DNA of 64,000 nucleotides from Lentibacillus amyloliquefaciens (GCF_001307805.1 NZ_CP013862.1:1736001-1800000), one strand, 5' to 3'. Positions 18,709 through 27,745 are shown, numbered from the stretch's first letter. Notes: generated by a model not told the origin, from the letters alone. Made by a program: numbers and translations.

Positions 18709-19325
18709 AAGCGTTCCTCCCAGTTCTCACTTAATTAAAATTTTACCACGTTTACCCCGTCATAACAAAACAAACTCCTCGCCTCTATTCGACAACACCG
18801 GATGTAATATTTGAAAGACATCCTATCAAAGGGGTCTTGCTTTAAAATTAATCAATAAAGATGTATAAAAAATATATGACCGCAACACACTATAAATGAA
18901 GCAAAGAGGATGTACAAAATCATATAATTTCGCATTACACACAAATGAGGTGTTTGTGATCGGTAATTAGGTGATTGTCAGAAGAGATCTTAAGTTGCGC
19001 ATCATAATTGATGTAAAGCGGATCTTCCAAACGTTCCATCTAATGCTTTAAACCTTTTTGCCAGAACGTCCCAAGCCACTTGGGACATTGACAAATCGGT
19101 TTTTGTAATAACGTTAAAAGCAACATGCGGTTTAACAAAGATTACAAAGTCCCCAACGTTAGATGCATTGTCATCCTCTTGCTTCTTAAAGCAGGCAGAC
19201 TCACTTAAAACGTGAGTCTGGCCTGTTATTTTTTTGTTTTCAGTTCTTTTACGCCATTCACAAAGCTTTACTTTTCACCCGATTTCTTTATACAATGATT
19301 AAAAACAGGTATAGGAGTGATTGGC
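18709..19325. other. Long ecsA-hit intergenic region with an internal hairpin
   Basis: About 600 bp with no credible ORF. It contains a perfect hairpin GTCCCAAG-cca-CTTGGGAC near 19067-19085 without a T-run, and a strong terminator at 19192-19235. Promoters for ecsA and hit must also lie here, but I cannot pick them with confidence. Confidence 0.5.
19192..19235 (+). terminator. Orphan terminator or attenuator upstream of hit
   Basis: CAGACTCAC pairs with GTGAGTCTG around a 7-nt loop (19196-19220), extended imperfectly by CAGG and CCTG, and followed by TTATTTTTTTG. No gene precedes it on this strand, so it ends an unseen RNA or attenuates hit. Confidence 0.75.
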
Positions 19326-19751
19326 ATGGCTCATGAAGATTGTATTTTTTGTAAGATCATTGATGGCGAAATTCCATCAGCAAAGGTTTATGAGGATGAC
19401 GACGTTTATGCATTCCTTGATATCAGTCAAGTGACGAAAGGGCATACATTGGTGATTCCAAAAACACATACAAAAAATATTTATGAAACACCCCCTGAAG
19501 TCGCCGGTAAATTATTTGAGCGTGTTCCATATATCGCAAATGCTATTAAAAAAGCATATCAGCCAGCCGGCATGAACTTGCTTAACAATAATGAGAAACT
19601 TGCAGACCAGTCAGTATTCCATCTACATATCCATCTCTTGCCCCGCTATGGAGATGAAGACGGCTTCTCATTCAATTGGCAGGTTTATTCGGATGATTAC
19701 TCCCAGGACGATCTGCAGCAAATTGCTAAAGAAATTAATGAAGCATTGTAA
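19326..19751 (+). CDS. hit: HIT-family nucleotide-binding protein
   Basis: A 141-residue histidine-triad hydrolase of the Hint type (acts on nucleoside phosphoramidates or AMP-linked compounds). It starts AHEDCIFCKIIDGEIPS and has the triad FHLHIHLLPR near residue 100. ATG 19326 is used because GGAGTG lies 6 nt before it; an in-frame GTG at 19317 is part of that site. Divergent from ecsA. Confidence 0.92.
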   Translation: MAHEDCIFCKIIDGEIPSAKVYEDDDVYAFLDISQVTKGHTLVIPKTHTKNIYETPPEVAGKLFERVPYIANAIKKAYQPAGMNLLNNNEKLADQSVFHLHIHLLPRYGDEDGFSFNWQVYSDDYSQDDLQQIAKEINEAL

Positions 19752-19752
19752 G

Positions 19753-19872
19753 TAAAGCGAAACTTCATTCAGCGGGGTGTTTTTCCGCTGAATGTTAGTT
19801 GAGCAGAATCGGGCATTTAGGAACAGTTAGCCGCTGTTTTTAAGCGGTTTACTGTCCTGTACATGCGGGATA
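19753..19872 (+). repeat. Two-hairpin repeat element, copy 2 (subtype II)
   Basis: Directly after hit. Hairpin 1 is CATTCAGCGG paired with CCGCTGAATG. The linker TTAGTTGAGCAGAATCGGGC leads to CATTTAGGAACAGTTA, hairpin 2 CCGC-tgtttttaa-GCGG, and the tail TTTACTGTCCTGTACATGCG. The layout is the same as copies at 12887, 53460 and 60862, with different stem sequences. Confidence 0.85.
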
Positions 19873-19918
19873 TAAGGGTCAGAAAATTATAACTGTACTG
19901 TATATTTTCAAGCTTTTC

Positions 19919-19927
19919 TGTTATAAT
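19919..19927 (+). promoter_or_regulatory. Extended -10 promoter of trpP
   Basis: TGTTATAAT at 19919-19927, about 80 bp upstream of trpP, places the transcript start so that the leader contains the TRAP-like triplets. Confidence 0.55.
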
Positions 19928-19979
19928 GAGTTTACGCTTTCGCAGCTGGCAATCAGTGCACAGCTGGAAAACTAAAAAC

Positions 19980-20027
19980 GAGGTTAGCTGAGAAGAGGAG
20001 AGGTAAAAATGAATACGAGGGTTTTAG
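19980..20027 (+). promoter_or_regulatory. TRAP-type binding site over the trpP ribosome-binding site
   Basis: Triplets GAG, TAG, GAG, GAG, GAG begin at 19980, 19985, 19990, 19995 and 20000, exactly 2 nt apart, and cover the Shine-Dalgarno. GAG at 20017 and TAG at 20025 follow inside the coding start; CAG triplets lie upstream. Known TRAP targets have GAG/TAG repeats with 2-3 nt spacers, and TRAP represses trpP translation in B. subtilis. This predicts repression by tryptophan-bound TRAP. Confidence 0.75.
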
Positions 20028-20530
20028 TGCTTTTATCATTGTTATTGGGGATTGGTGCTGTTTTACACTTTGTCGTTCCACCCTTTATTTACGGAATGAA
20101 ACCAGACATGCTGCTGTCTATGATGTTTTTGGGTATCATTCTGTTTCCTAAGACAAATTATGTTGTGGTGTTATCTTTAGCGGCAGGCGTCATTTCCGCT
20201 TTAACAACTCAGACACCCGGCGGACAGATTGCCAACATGATTGATAAACCAATCACCGGTATTTTGTTTTTCGCTTTGCTGCTGTTAGTGAAAGACCGGA
20301 TAAATCCTAAATTTAATGTTCCAGTATTAACAGCCATCGGAACAATGATTAGCGGTTCCATATTTTTAACAGTGGCACTTTATATGATTGGTCTGATGGA
20401 AGGGGCATTTCTGGTATTGTTCGGAACCATTGTGCTGCCCGCAGCTGCATTGAATACAGCATTCATGATTATCATCTACCCAATCGTTCAAAACATTTTA
20501 AAACAGTCACGCCCGCTGTCTACCGTCTGA
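20009..20530 (+). CDS. trpP: Tryptophan transporter TrpP
   Basis: A 173-residue integral membrane protein with about five to six hydrophobic segments. It has the family blocks GAVLHFVVPPFIYGMKPDM and GVISALTTQTPGGQIANMID, closely like B. subtilis TrpP (YhaG), the TRAP-controlled tryptophan uptake protein. The family resembles substrate-binding S components, but no energising gene is adjacent. Start ATG 20009; translation is predicted to be controlled by the overlapping triplet array. Confidence 0.88.
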   Translation: MNTRVLVLLSLLLGIGAVLHFVVPPFIYGMKPDMLLSMMFLGIILFPKTNYVVVLSLAAGVISALTTQTPGGQIANMIDKPITGILFFALLLLVKDRINPKFNVPVLTAIGTMISGSIFLTVALYMIGLMEGAFLVLFGTIVLPAAALNTAFMIIIYPIVQNILKQSRPLSTV

Positions 20531-20550
20531 TTTATACGGTAAACTTCATT

Positions 20551-20587
20551 AATCCTCTGGCACACGTACTTGTCAGAGGATTTTTTC
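20551..20587 (+). terminator. Terminator of trpP
   Basis: AATCCTCTG pairs with CAGAGGATT and merges into a run of T residues. Confidence 0.88.
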
Positions 20588-20666
20588 AAAATTAAATTTA
20601 AATGAATGTTTTTTGATGTTCCAAACAGGTAAAGTTATATGGAGAGTCTGAAAGGAGCGTAATGTT

Positions 20667-21023
20667 ATGGGGAAAGGAAAATCCATACTTCTCGGAATTG
20701 TTGTAGGGGGAACAATAAGTGCTGCTGTCACGTTGTTAAACGCGCCCGATTCCGGGAAGAATCTTCGAAATCGTGCCAAGGAGCAAAGTTTCGAATGGAA
20801 AGATCTATTGGACAAATTAAAAGATAATAGCATGCAGCTGAAAAATCAGCTCACTGAAACTTCAAAAGAAGGTGCTGTCCTCATCAAGGAATTAACGCAG
20901 GAAATGAAAAACTCAGTAGAAGAATGGAAAAAAACAATTGAGCCGCATCAGGAAAATATCCACGAATATTTGGAACAGATTGAATCCAGCTTGAAAGATT
21001 TGGAAGAAAAATCTAAGGAATGA
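20667..21023 (+). CDS. yhaH: YtxH-domain protein YhaH
   Basis: A 118-residue protein with an N-terminal hydrophobic segment rich in Gly (ILLGIVVGGTISAAVTLLNAP, residues 8-28) and a long charged helical tail likely to form a coiled coil. This is the YtxH/gas-vesicle-like pattern of YhaH, a general-stress protein of unknown function. It neighbours trpP and hit in the conserved yha cluster and has its own terminator. Confidence 0.85.
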   Translation: MGKGKSILLGIVVGGTISAAVTLLNAPDSGKNLRNRAKEQSFEWKDLLDKLKDNSMQLKNQLTETSKEGAVLIKELTQEMKNSVEEWKKTIEPHQENIHEYLEQIESSLKDLEEKSKE

Positions 21024-21045
21024 ACCTTTGAACCAATTAAATAGT

Positions 21046-21090
21046 CCCGATTTCTGCATCATAGAACACAGAAATCGGGGCTATTTTTAT
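21046..21090 (+). terminator. Terminator of yhaH
   Basis: CCCGATTTCTG pairs perfectly with CAGAAATCGGG, followed by GCTATTTTTAT. Confidence 0.88.
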
Positions 21091-21121
21091 ACGCCTTAAT
21101 AACAATTTTCTCACCATAATA

Positions 21122-21149
21122 AAAGCTGCCCCATCTAAGGGGCAGCTTT
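21122..21149 (-). terminator. Probable terminator of the opuA operon
   Basis: AAAGCTGCCCC pairs with GGGGCAGCTTT around a 6-nt loop; on the minus strand it is followed by a short T-rich stretch. It lies 20 bp past the opuAC stop. Confidence 0.8.
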
Positions 21150-21168
21150 ATTATTTAGAGGCCGATGT

Positions 21169-22137
21169 TTATTCACCAAGTCCTTCTGTCCATTTTTCAA
21201 GAAGATCCGGATTGTCTTCAAGGAACTGGCTTGCTACGTCAGCTGGTTCTCCACCATCATTGATCGCTACAAGCAGCTCATTTTCCATTTCTGTATCGTA
21301 ATCTTCTGTCAGACGCTGTATAACTTCATATGCTGCAGGTGAGTCTTCTTTGAAGCTTGTGTGTGCTACAGCTTCGATACGGTCACCTTCACCACCGTAG
21401 ACTTCTTCAGGGTCTTCCAGCATCTTCAAATCCATTTCTGCAAATTTCCAATGTGGCTTCCAGCCTGGAACAATGATTGGTTCCTCATTTTCAATGGCTG
21501 ACTGCAGTTCTGACAGCATAGCACCTTCAGAACTTGATTGCAGTTCCCAATTTTCCAAACCGTAAGTGTCAATTGCATCTTGAGTGCTCTGCATGACACC
21601 GGCACCAGGGTCAATACCTGTAATCGTCCAATCTGTTGCTTCACCCAATTCCTCATTGCCTTTCAGGTCTTCAATGGCGCTAACATCCATATATGATGGA
21701 ACTGTCATTCCAAGAGGTGCCTGTGCCACGAATTCACCAATAACTTCCACATCTTCACCATATTGCTCCTGATACGATTGGTGTGTAGCCGGCAGCCAAG
21801 AAGCTGTCATAAATGATGCATCATCACTGGCAACACTTGTCCACATCGAACCAGCATCAACCTGTGACGTTTCCACAGTGTATCCAACTTCTTCAAGCGT
21901 TTGCTTCACTAAAGGCGTACGAGCAATAGCACCTGCCCACGCGACGTACGGTATAGTCAGTTCACTTTCACCAAGTTCCACACTTTCACTGCCTGAACTG
22001 TCTCCGCTGTCACCGCTATCGGCACTGTCGCCGGAGCCGTCACTGCTTTCCTCTTCACTTCCGCCGCCGCATGCTGCCAATGTAAGTGCCAGCACAAGTG
22101 CTGCAGCTATTCCCCAAAATCTATATTTCTTAAACAT
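21169..22137 (-). CDS. opuAC: Glycine betaine-binding lipoprotein OpuAC
   Basis: A 322-residue solute-binding lipoprotein: signal peptide with lipobox LAAC at residue 23, then an acidic Ser/Asp/Gly linker of about 30 residues, then the OpuAC domain (ELTIPYVAWAGAIARTPLVK onward) with the tryptophans used for betaine cages. Strongly acidic composition fits a halotolerant cell. It is third in the opuAA-opuAB-opuAC operon, 84 bp after opuAB; ATG 22137 follows AAGGAGG. Confidence 0.9.
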   Translation of the reverse strand: MFKKYRFWGIAAALVLALTLAACGGGSEEESSDGSGDSADSGDSGDSSGSESVELGESELTIPYVAWAGAIARTPLVKQTLEEVGYTVETSQVDAGSMWTSVASDDASFMTASWLPATHQSYQEQYGEDVEVIGEFVAQAPLGMTVPSYMDVSAIEDLKGNEELGEATDWTITGIDPGAGVMQSTQDAIDTYGLENWELQSSSEGAMLSELQSAIENEEPIIVPGWKPHWKFAEMDLKMLEDPEEVYGGEGDRIEAVAHTSFKEDSPAAYEVIQRLTEDYDTEMENELLVAINDGGEPADVASQFLEDNPDLLEKWTEGLGE

Positions 22138-22221
22138 AAGAAATTGACCTCCTTAAAATAATAATAATTTATATGTTCAGGCACCTGCCCTGATTATAGG
22201 GCAGAGAACCCGGAAACATCC

Positions 22222-23061
22222 TTAATCTTTATTTGCCCCCTGTGTAATACGATCAAGCAGCATCGCTAGTATTACAAGGGACAAGCCACCTTCAAAGCCA
22301 GGGCCAATTGCAACCTGTGTTACAGCACGATAAACGACTGTACCAAGGCCTGGCGCTCCGACCATTGAAGCGATGACAACCATCGATAATGAAAGCATGA
22401 TTGTCTGGTTAATACCTGCCATGATTGTTGGCATGGCAAGTGGAATCTGTACTTTCCCCAGTCTCTGTCCGGTTGATGAACCGAACGCATTGGATGCCTC
22501 AATCAATTCTTGATCCACCTGGCGAATACCAAGGTTCGTCAGCCTAACGGTGGGTGGCATGGAGAAGATAATCGTCGCCACGACACCGGGTACCATACCC
22601 AAGCTGAAGAATACGACCGCTGGAATTAAGTAAACGAAAGCAGGCATTGTCTGCATGAAGTCGAGTATAGGGGTTATAATTGCCTGTACAGCATTTTTTT
22701 GTGACATCCAGATACCAATTGGAATTCCAATAAGCATCGAAATTACAACAGAAACCAACACCAACGCAACTGTTTCAAGGGTTTCAGGCCAATAACCAAG
22801 GTTGTTAATGAGCCCCAGCCCTATAAGACCAAATAGGCCAAGTTTCCAGTTCACAACCCACCAAGCGAGTAATGCAACTAAAACAATAAGCAATATTGGT
22901 GGCACTAATTCCAGTAACACCACAAAATTCTCTGTTATAAATCCAAGGACTGCTGTAATAGTATCAAAGACAGCCGAAAACGACGCAGTTAAGAAGTCAA
23001 CAAATGATTCGACCCATTGTGCCAATGGTAATTTGGGGAAAAGTGTTCCTTCATTATCCAT
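22222..23061 (-). CDS. opuAB: Glycine betaine ABC transporter permease OpuAB
   Basis: A 279-residue permease with about seven membrane segments and the EAA-type loop [21 protein letters not shown] near residue 188. It works with OpuAA and OpuAC to import glycine betaine as an osmoprotectant. It overlaps opuAA by 8 bp. ATG 23061 follows GGGGGTG. Confidence 0.92.
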   Translation of the reverse strand: MDNEGTLFPKLPLAQWVESFVDFLTASFSAVFDTITAVLGFITENFVVLLELVPPILLIVLVALLAWWVVNWKLGLFGLIGLGLINNLGYWPETLETVALVLVSVVISMLIGIPIGIWMSQKNAVQAIITPILDFMQTMPAFVYLIPAVVFFSLGMVPGVVATIIFSMPPTVRLTNLGIRQVDQELIEASNAFGSSTGQRLGKVQIPLAMPTIMAGINQTIMLSLSMVVIASMVGAPGLGTVVYRAVTQVAIGPGFEGGLSLVILAMLLDRITQGANKD

Positions 23062-24268
23062 TTGTTACTTCACCCCCATTTTCATTCAACACTTCATTGT
23101 TGCCGGCTAACGCACCGATCACTGAACCTCTGACAACAATACCTAACAGTTTTCCAGCTTCATCAACAACCGAGAGCGGTGCTTTTTCATCAGCCATTGG
23201 TTCAAATATGTCAACAAGCAATGTCTCCTGATGTACGGTTGGAATATCGGTTGTAAGGATATCTTCCAAGTTTTTATTTTCCTTAGCAGCATCTGACGCC
23301 TCGTCTGCTGTTACATAGCCGAGTAATTTTTGTTGCTTATCGACTACATAAATAGTTGAAATACCATCGTCTTTCATTAACTTCAGTGCAACATTAGCAC
23401 CGCGATCAACTGAAACTGTTTCAGCACGCTTCATCACATGTCCTGCTGTCAGCACTTTCGCCAGATCGACATCTTCCACGAAACGCTCCACATAATCGTT
23501 GGCAGGATCCATCAAAATTTCTTCAGCTGTTCCGATCTGCACGATACTGCCATCTTTCATAAGAGCGATTCGGTCACCGATTCGAAGCGCTTCGTTCAAG
23601 TCGTGTGTAATAAAGACAATGGTTTTACGAACACGCTGCTGCAGATCCATCAATTCATCTTGCATATCTTTACGGATCAATGGGTCCAAAGCACTGAATG
23701 CCTCGTCCATCAGAAGAATCTCCGGATCATTGGCAAGTGCCCGCGCCAGTCCGACACGCTGCTGCATACCACCCGAAAGCTCACTCGGATACTTATCCAT
23801 ATATCCGCCCAAGCCAACCAATTCAAGAGCATCAGTTGCCTTTTTTTCGCGTTCCGACTTGTCAATCCCTTGAATCTCAAGCCCGTACTCCGCATTCTTG
23901 AGTATAGTCTTGTGCGGCAGCAATGCGAAATTCTGGAAAACCATACTCATTTTTTTCCTGCGTATATCACGGAGCTTTTCTTTACTCATGTCTGTTATAT
24001 TATCGTCTCCAAGCATGACATCACCTGAAGTTGGTTCGATTAAACGGTTCAGCATACGAACCAATGTGGATTTACCACTGCCGGATAAACCCATAATAAC
24101 AAAGACTTCACCTTCTTCAACTTCAAATGAAGCCTGGTTAACACCCACCGTCATGCCTGTCAGTTTCAAAATCTCATCCTTGGATTTTTTCTCTTCCAAG
24201 TATTTGACAGCTTGCTTCGGGCGCCTGCCGAAAATCTTTGTTAATCGATCAACCTTGATTTTACTCAT
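23054..24268 (-). CDS. opuAA: Glycine betaine ABC transporter ATPase OpuAA with CBS pair
   Basis: A 404-residue ATPase. Walker A is GLSGSGKST, the signature is [15 protein letters not shown] and Walker B is [13 protein letters not shown]. Two CBS domains follow (about residues 275-395), which in OpuA-type transporters sense ionic strength or nucleotides and gate transport. First gene of the operon; ATG 24268 follows GAGGTG. Divergent from a GbsR-family regulator gene. Confidence 0.93.
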   Translation of the reverse strand: MSKIKVDRLTKIFGRRPKQAVKYLEEKKSKDEILKLTGMTVGVNQASFEVEEGEVFVIMGLSGSGKSTLVRMLNRLIEPTSGDVMLGDDNITDMSKEKLRDIRRKKMSMVFQNFALLPHKTILKNAEYGLEIQGIDKSEREKKATDALELVGLGGYMDKYPSELSGGMQQRVGLARALANDPEILLMDEAFSALDPLIRKDMQDELMDLQQRVRKTIVFITHDLNEALRIGDRIALMKDGSIVQIGTAEEILMDPANDYVERFVEDVDLAKVLTAGHVMKRAETVSVDRGANVALKLMKDDGISTIYVVDKQQKLLGYVTADEASDAAKENKNLEDILTTDIPTVHQETLLVDIFEPMADEKAPLSVVDEAGKLLGIVVRGSVIGALAGNNEVLNENGGEVTNG

Positions 24269-24618
24269 TCTTTCACCTCACTCACTCCAGAAATTCTGGG
24301 ATTAATACATTATAATACATGAATTAAATTCCATGTACTGCGAAATCGTCATGGTCACACTCCTGAAAAAGAATTACAAATAAGCCGCACGCTTTCAGCA
24401 GGTTTTCTATTAAATCTGCTATCCTCCGTTTGATTATGCAGAGGATAATAGTCCTGCAACTTTTTCATCAGATGAATTACAAAAAACATTCCCAAAGCTA
24501 TTTGGTTTGGAATAAACATTAATTTATAACCGACCTCGCATCGCTCACTCTTAATACTATATAACTATCAAAGAAAAAATTCAAATATAAAATACCGATA
24601 ATTTTATACATAATTTCC

Positions 24619-24636
24619 ATACAGTTTGTACTGTAT
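24619..24636. promoter_or_regulatory. Perfect palindrome in the opuA/regulator intergenic region
   Basis: ATACAGT-ttgt-ACTGTAT is a perfect 7-bp inverted repeat in the 492-bp divergent gap, about 125 bp before the regulator gene. It is a candidate operator for the divergently encoded GbsR-family protein. The rest of the gap is AT-rich; I see no other clear signal. Confidence 0.5.
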
Positions 24637-24760
24637 AAATAAATTTCGGACCATTCTTAGAATTCCTCCGTTTTCCGCCATTTTTCAGGCTTTTTATATA
24701 TTTTAATTCATATTAATTTTCATGTAACCTTTATACAGCGGTGTCATTTAGGGGGATTTT

Positions 24761-25234
24761 ATGTATAATTCAGTAACTGAAGACATTACCAATAAAATTA
24801 TTTTGGAGTTTGCCAAAACAATTGAAATGTTTGGTTTTAGCACCTCGGAAGCGCGATTATTTGTTTATTTATATTTGCAGGATCAGCCAAAGACGTTGGA
24901 TGACATGAGTAAAGCTTTTGGGAAAAGTAAGACGACAATGAGCACAAGCATACGAAACTTGTCCAACAACGGACTTGTCACACTTGTATGGAAAAAAGGT
25001 GTCAGAAAAGATTTATATGAAGCAAATAAAGCACTATTCAAGACATTTATGGACGGCTATATCAGCAAGTGGATTGAAGCATCCAGCGATCAAACAAATA
25101 CACTGAAGCAAATACAGCAAGACGTGGAAAAGCGTGATACAAAAGAATTATCGAAAACATACGATGATTTGGCTGACATCATCGATTTTCACCAGCAAAT
25201 CGAAATCTCGTTCAATAAACTGGCGCACAATTGA
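24761..25234 (+). CDS. GbsR-family transcriptional regulator, probable opuA regulator
   Basis: A 157-residue MarR-like winged-helix protein of the GbsR/OpcR group: MFGFSTSEARLFVYLYLQDQ, then the recognition part SKTTMSTSIRNLSNNGLVTLVWKKGVRKDLY. GbsR proteins are choline- or salinity-responsive repressors of betaine synthesis and uptake genes. Divergence from opuA strongly suggests that operon is its target. ATG 24761 follows AGGGGG. A second paralogue is at 29028-29603. Confidence 0.85.
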   Translation: MYNSVTEDITNKIILEFAKTIEMFGFSTSEARLFVYLYLQDQPKTLDDMSKAFGKSKTTMSTSIRNLSNNGLVTLVWKKGVRKDLYEANKALFKTFMDGYISKWIEASSDQTNTLKQIQQDVEKRDTKELSKTYDDLADIIDFHQQIEISFNKLAHN

Positions 25235-25282
25235 CTTAATCCATTGGAAGATCCGTCTGCCGACTTTTTACAGGACTCACGT

Positions 25283-25612
25283 TCATTTTTCCAAAATGCT
25301 TATAAATTCACCCATTAAAGAAGGATAGTATCCTTCTTTTTTTAATGCATAAACCAATGTGTTGGGGTCAAATCTTTCATTCAACATGCCCGCAAATTGA
25401 ACTAATAGCGATGAGAAATTCAGAAATCCCTCTTCTTTCTGCTTTTGATATTGCAGCTCCAATTCATCCAGCATGTAAAAAAGATTTTCATATTCAGACT
25501 TCGTTATGTTCTGTTCAATAATCATTTTTGTAAATGGAAATTGATTTAAATCAATCGTTTTCGCTAACAATTGAAGATGGAAATTAATCGTTTCGTTCTG
25601 TCCATTATTCAT
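25283..25612 (-). CDS. yhaI: DUF1878-family protein YhaI
   Basis: A small soluble helical protein (109 aa from ATG 25612; two upstream TTG codons are alternatives behind GGGGGT). The blocks IDLNQFPFTKMIIEQNITKSEYENL and FAGMLNERFDP resemble B. subtilis YhaI; the function is unknown. Its 3' end contains the hairpin used as terminator by the convergent regulator gene. Confidence 0.75.
   Translation of the reverse strand: MNNGQNETINFHLQLLAKTIDLNQFPFTKMIIEQNITKSEYENLFYMLDELELQYQKQKEEGFLNFSSLLVQFAGMLNERFDPNTLVYALKKEGYYPSLMGEFISILEK
25317..25342 (+). terminator. Terminator of the GbsR-family gene, inside yhaI
   Basis: AAGAAGGATA pairs with TATCCTTCTT, followed by T residues; the same bases encode the KKEGYYPS segment of yhaI on the other strand. 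Confidence 0.75.
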
Positions 25613-25782
25613 CAACAAAATGACCCCCGGAGTGAATATTATTCAAACACTTCTCACACGCTTTTGTGATGGCGTTTTAAAAAAGAAAAAAATTTTTGTC
25701 GAACCTATTGATTTTTGCACATCAAAGTACTATGATGCTTTAAGGAAATCTGATCAATAACTTCTGCAGGAGGGGATTAAAA

Positions 25783-26340
25783 ATGAATTGCTGGCAAATT
25801 ATCAATTTCAATAAAGAGTTCGGTATAAACAGGTTGTATCTGCAATCATTTTTAGTCGGCCTCTTAAGTTTTATCATTTTATATATACCATTTTCAATCA
25901 GGCATGGCACCTCCGGAATAGATGAAACCGGCGTGATCCCTTTAGTCATTGGATTGTGTTTGCTGCCGATCTTACATTCATTCACGCATATTCTACCTTT
26001 AATAGTGATGAATAAACAGGCAAGACTGATTTATAAACGAAACACACTACTATTTCCAATTGTTAATTATTATACTAAAAAATACCTGTCTAAAAAAGTT
26101 TCATTGTTTGCTGCAATGGCTCCCACGTTATTAATTACAATACCAAGTGTGGCAGCAACTTTCTTATTCAGTGATTTCTATGTTTACTTTCTGATTTTCA
26201 CGTCTGTTCACACAGCGCTGACATTTACAGATTTTCTATATATCAGATATATTGTCAAAGCGCCCAAAAGCTCGTATATCGAAAACAGCAATAATGAAAT
26301 TACAATTCTTGTAAACAAGGACAATAAATCGGCTATATAG
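25783..26340 (+). CDS. DUF3267-type membrane protein (YhaJ-like)
   Basis: A 185-residue protein with about four membrane segments and the metalloprotease-like pattern HSFTHILPL near residue 66, typical of DUF3267 proteins. ATG 25783 follows GGAGGGG. In the yhaI-yhaJ-prsA position of B. subtilis, so it is likely the yhaJ equivalent. Function unknown; any peptidase activity is speculative. Confidence 0.65.
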   Translation: MNCWQIINFNKEFGINRLYLQSFLVGLLSFIILYIPFSIRHGTSGIDETGVIPLVIGLCLLPILHSFTHILPLIVMNKQARLIYKRNTLLFPIVNYYTKKYLSKKVSLFAAMAPTLLITIPSVAATFLFSDFYVYFLIFTSVHTALTFTDFLYIRYIVKAPKSSYIENSNNEITILVNKDNKSAI

Positions 26341-26352
26341 CCGATTTATTTT
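26321..26352 (+). terminator. Terminator of the YhaJ-like gene
   Basis: AAATCGGCTA pairs with TAGCCGATTT, followed by ATTTTATG; the stop codon of the gene lies within the stem. Confidence 0.8.
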
Positions 26353-26515
26353 ATGTATTATAAAGTAATGGTGCATTAGGCTCTTTAATTGAGTATTTCT
26401 CGCACACTGCCAATCAAGGATTCAAACCGCTAAAAAATTTATACTGTTCATGATAGGAATCTTTTGATAAAGTATTAAATATGGATGATGTGGTATCCTT
26501 TTAAGGGGTTTTGAA

Positions 26516-26701
26516 ATGGATTTAATTTTTCCGTTTTATGCAATACTGGTTCTCTTGATATTTAATTCCCTGACCCAGCAATTTTGCACGAAAATGGAAA
26601 TGAAAGAGAAAAAACAATCTTCCATGTTCCGTGTCATTAATCTTATGGTTCTCGTATTACTCATATCCTCTTATGTGAGAGTATTAAATGCAACCGTTTA
26701 A
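26516..26701 (+). CDS. Small two-helix membrane protein
   Basis: A 61-residue ORF with AAGGGG 8 nt before its ATG. Two hydrophobic segments (residues 2-18 and 40-58) flank a charged loop MEMKEKKQSS. I do not recognise the family. Good ribosome-binding site, same strand as prsA, 76 bp before it. Likely a genuine small membrane protein. Confidence 0.55.
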   Translation: MDLIFPFYAILVLLIFNSLTQQFCTKMEMKEKKQSSMFRVINLMVLVLLISSYVRVLNATV

Positions 26702-26777
26702 CGCCTATTATACTTTCTAAATTGGATCATAAATTAGCTTATGAAAAATCGAACATATAGCTAGGAGAGTGCTCAGA

Positions 26778-27695
26778 ATGAAGAAAACAGCTATCGCGGC
26801 TGCATTGACAGCCACTATTTTAACATTAACCGCCTGTAATTCAGGTGAGGGTGATCCGGACGTTGTTGCCGAAACAAGCGCCGGGGACGTCACAAAAGAA
26901 AAATTCTACCAGGAGATGAAATCACAGTCGGGTCAGCAGGTTTTGCAGCAATTAGTTACGCGTCAAGTATTGAATGACAATTATGACGTATCGGACGAGC
27001 AAGTTGAGACAGAAGTTCAAAATACGAAAGATCAGCTTGGTGACCAATTTGAGATGTTCCTGCAGCAGCAAGGAATTCCGGATGAGGAGGCATACGCTGA
27101 AAGAATCCGTCTAAGCCTTCTGCAAATGGAAGCAGCTGCCGAAGATATGGACATCACAGAGGAAGACATGCAGAACCGTTATGATCGTATGCAGACAGAA
27201 ATTAAAGCACAGCATATTCTGGTTGAAGACGAAAAAACAGCCAATGAAGTAAAATCCGAACTGGATAACGGTGGCGATTTCGCTTCTCTTGCACAGGAAC
27301 ATTCCACTGACACTGCATCAGCACAAAACGGCGGCGACTTAGGTTATTTCACTGCTGGCGACATGGTGCCCGCTTTTGAAGATGCAGCATATGGTATGGA
27401 AGCCGGTGAAGTAAGTGATCCGGTTGAATCCGATAACGGTTTTCACATTATAAAAGTAAATGACAAACGGGAAACTGAAGCGGATATTGGTTCTTTCGAG
27501 GAAGAGAAAGAAAGCATCCGCAGAGGCATTATTAACCAACGGATGGATCCTCAGGCATTGCGGGAGAAAGTTAACAGCTTGATTGAGGAATCTGATGTTA
27601 ATATTCAGGCAGAAGGACTCGAAGATATCTTCGAACAGCAAAATTCAGGACAAGGTCAGGGACAGGGCCAAGGCCAGGGTCAAGGACAAGGCTAA
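26778..27695 (+). CDS. prsA: Foldase lipoprotein PrsA
   Basis: A 305-residue membrane-anchored foldase for exported proteins. Signal peptide with lipobox LTAC (Cys 20), N-terminal chaperone region, one parvulin PPIase domain (about residues 130-225, AQHILVEDEKTA to GFHIIKV), then a C-terminal chaperone helix region. ATG 26778 follows GGAGAG; the in-frame GTG at 26769 lies in that site. The extreme C-terminus is a run of Gly-Gln dipeptides, probably flexible. Monocistronic with a strong terminator. Confidence 0.93.
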   Translation: MKKTAIAAALTATILTLTACNSGEGDPDVVAETSAGDVTKEKFYQEMKSQSGQQVLQQLVTRQVLNDNYDVSDEQVETEVQNTKDQLGDQFEMFLQQQGIPDEEAYAERIRLSLLQMEAAAEDMDITEEDMQNRYDRMQTEIKAQHILVEDEKTANEVKSELDNGGDFASLAQEHSTDTASAQNGGDLGYFTAGDMVPAFEDAAYGMEAGEVSDPVESDNGFHIIKVNDKRETEADIGSFEEEKESIRRGIINQRMDPQALREKVNSLIEESDVNIQAEGLEDIFEQQNSGQGQGQGQGQGQGQG

Positions 27696-27701
27696 AATAA
27701 A

Positions 27702-27737
27702 AACTGCTGATTCACAAAAGTGGATCAGCAGTTTTTT
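27702..27737 (+). terminator. Terminator of prsA
   Basis: AACTGCTGATTCAC pairs with GTGGATCAGCAGTT, then a T-run. Confidence 0.9.
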
Positions 27738-27745
27738 AACGTCAA

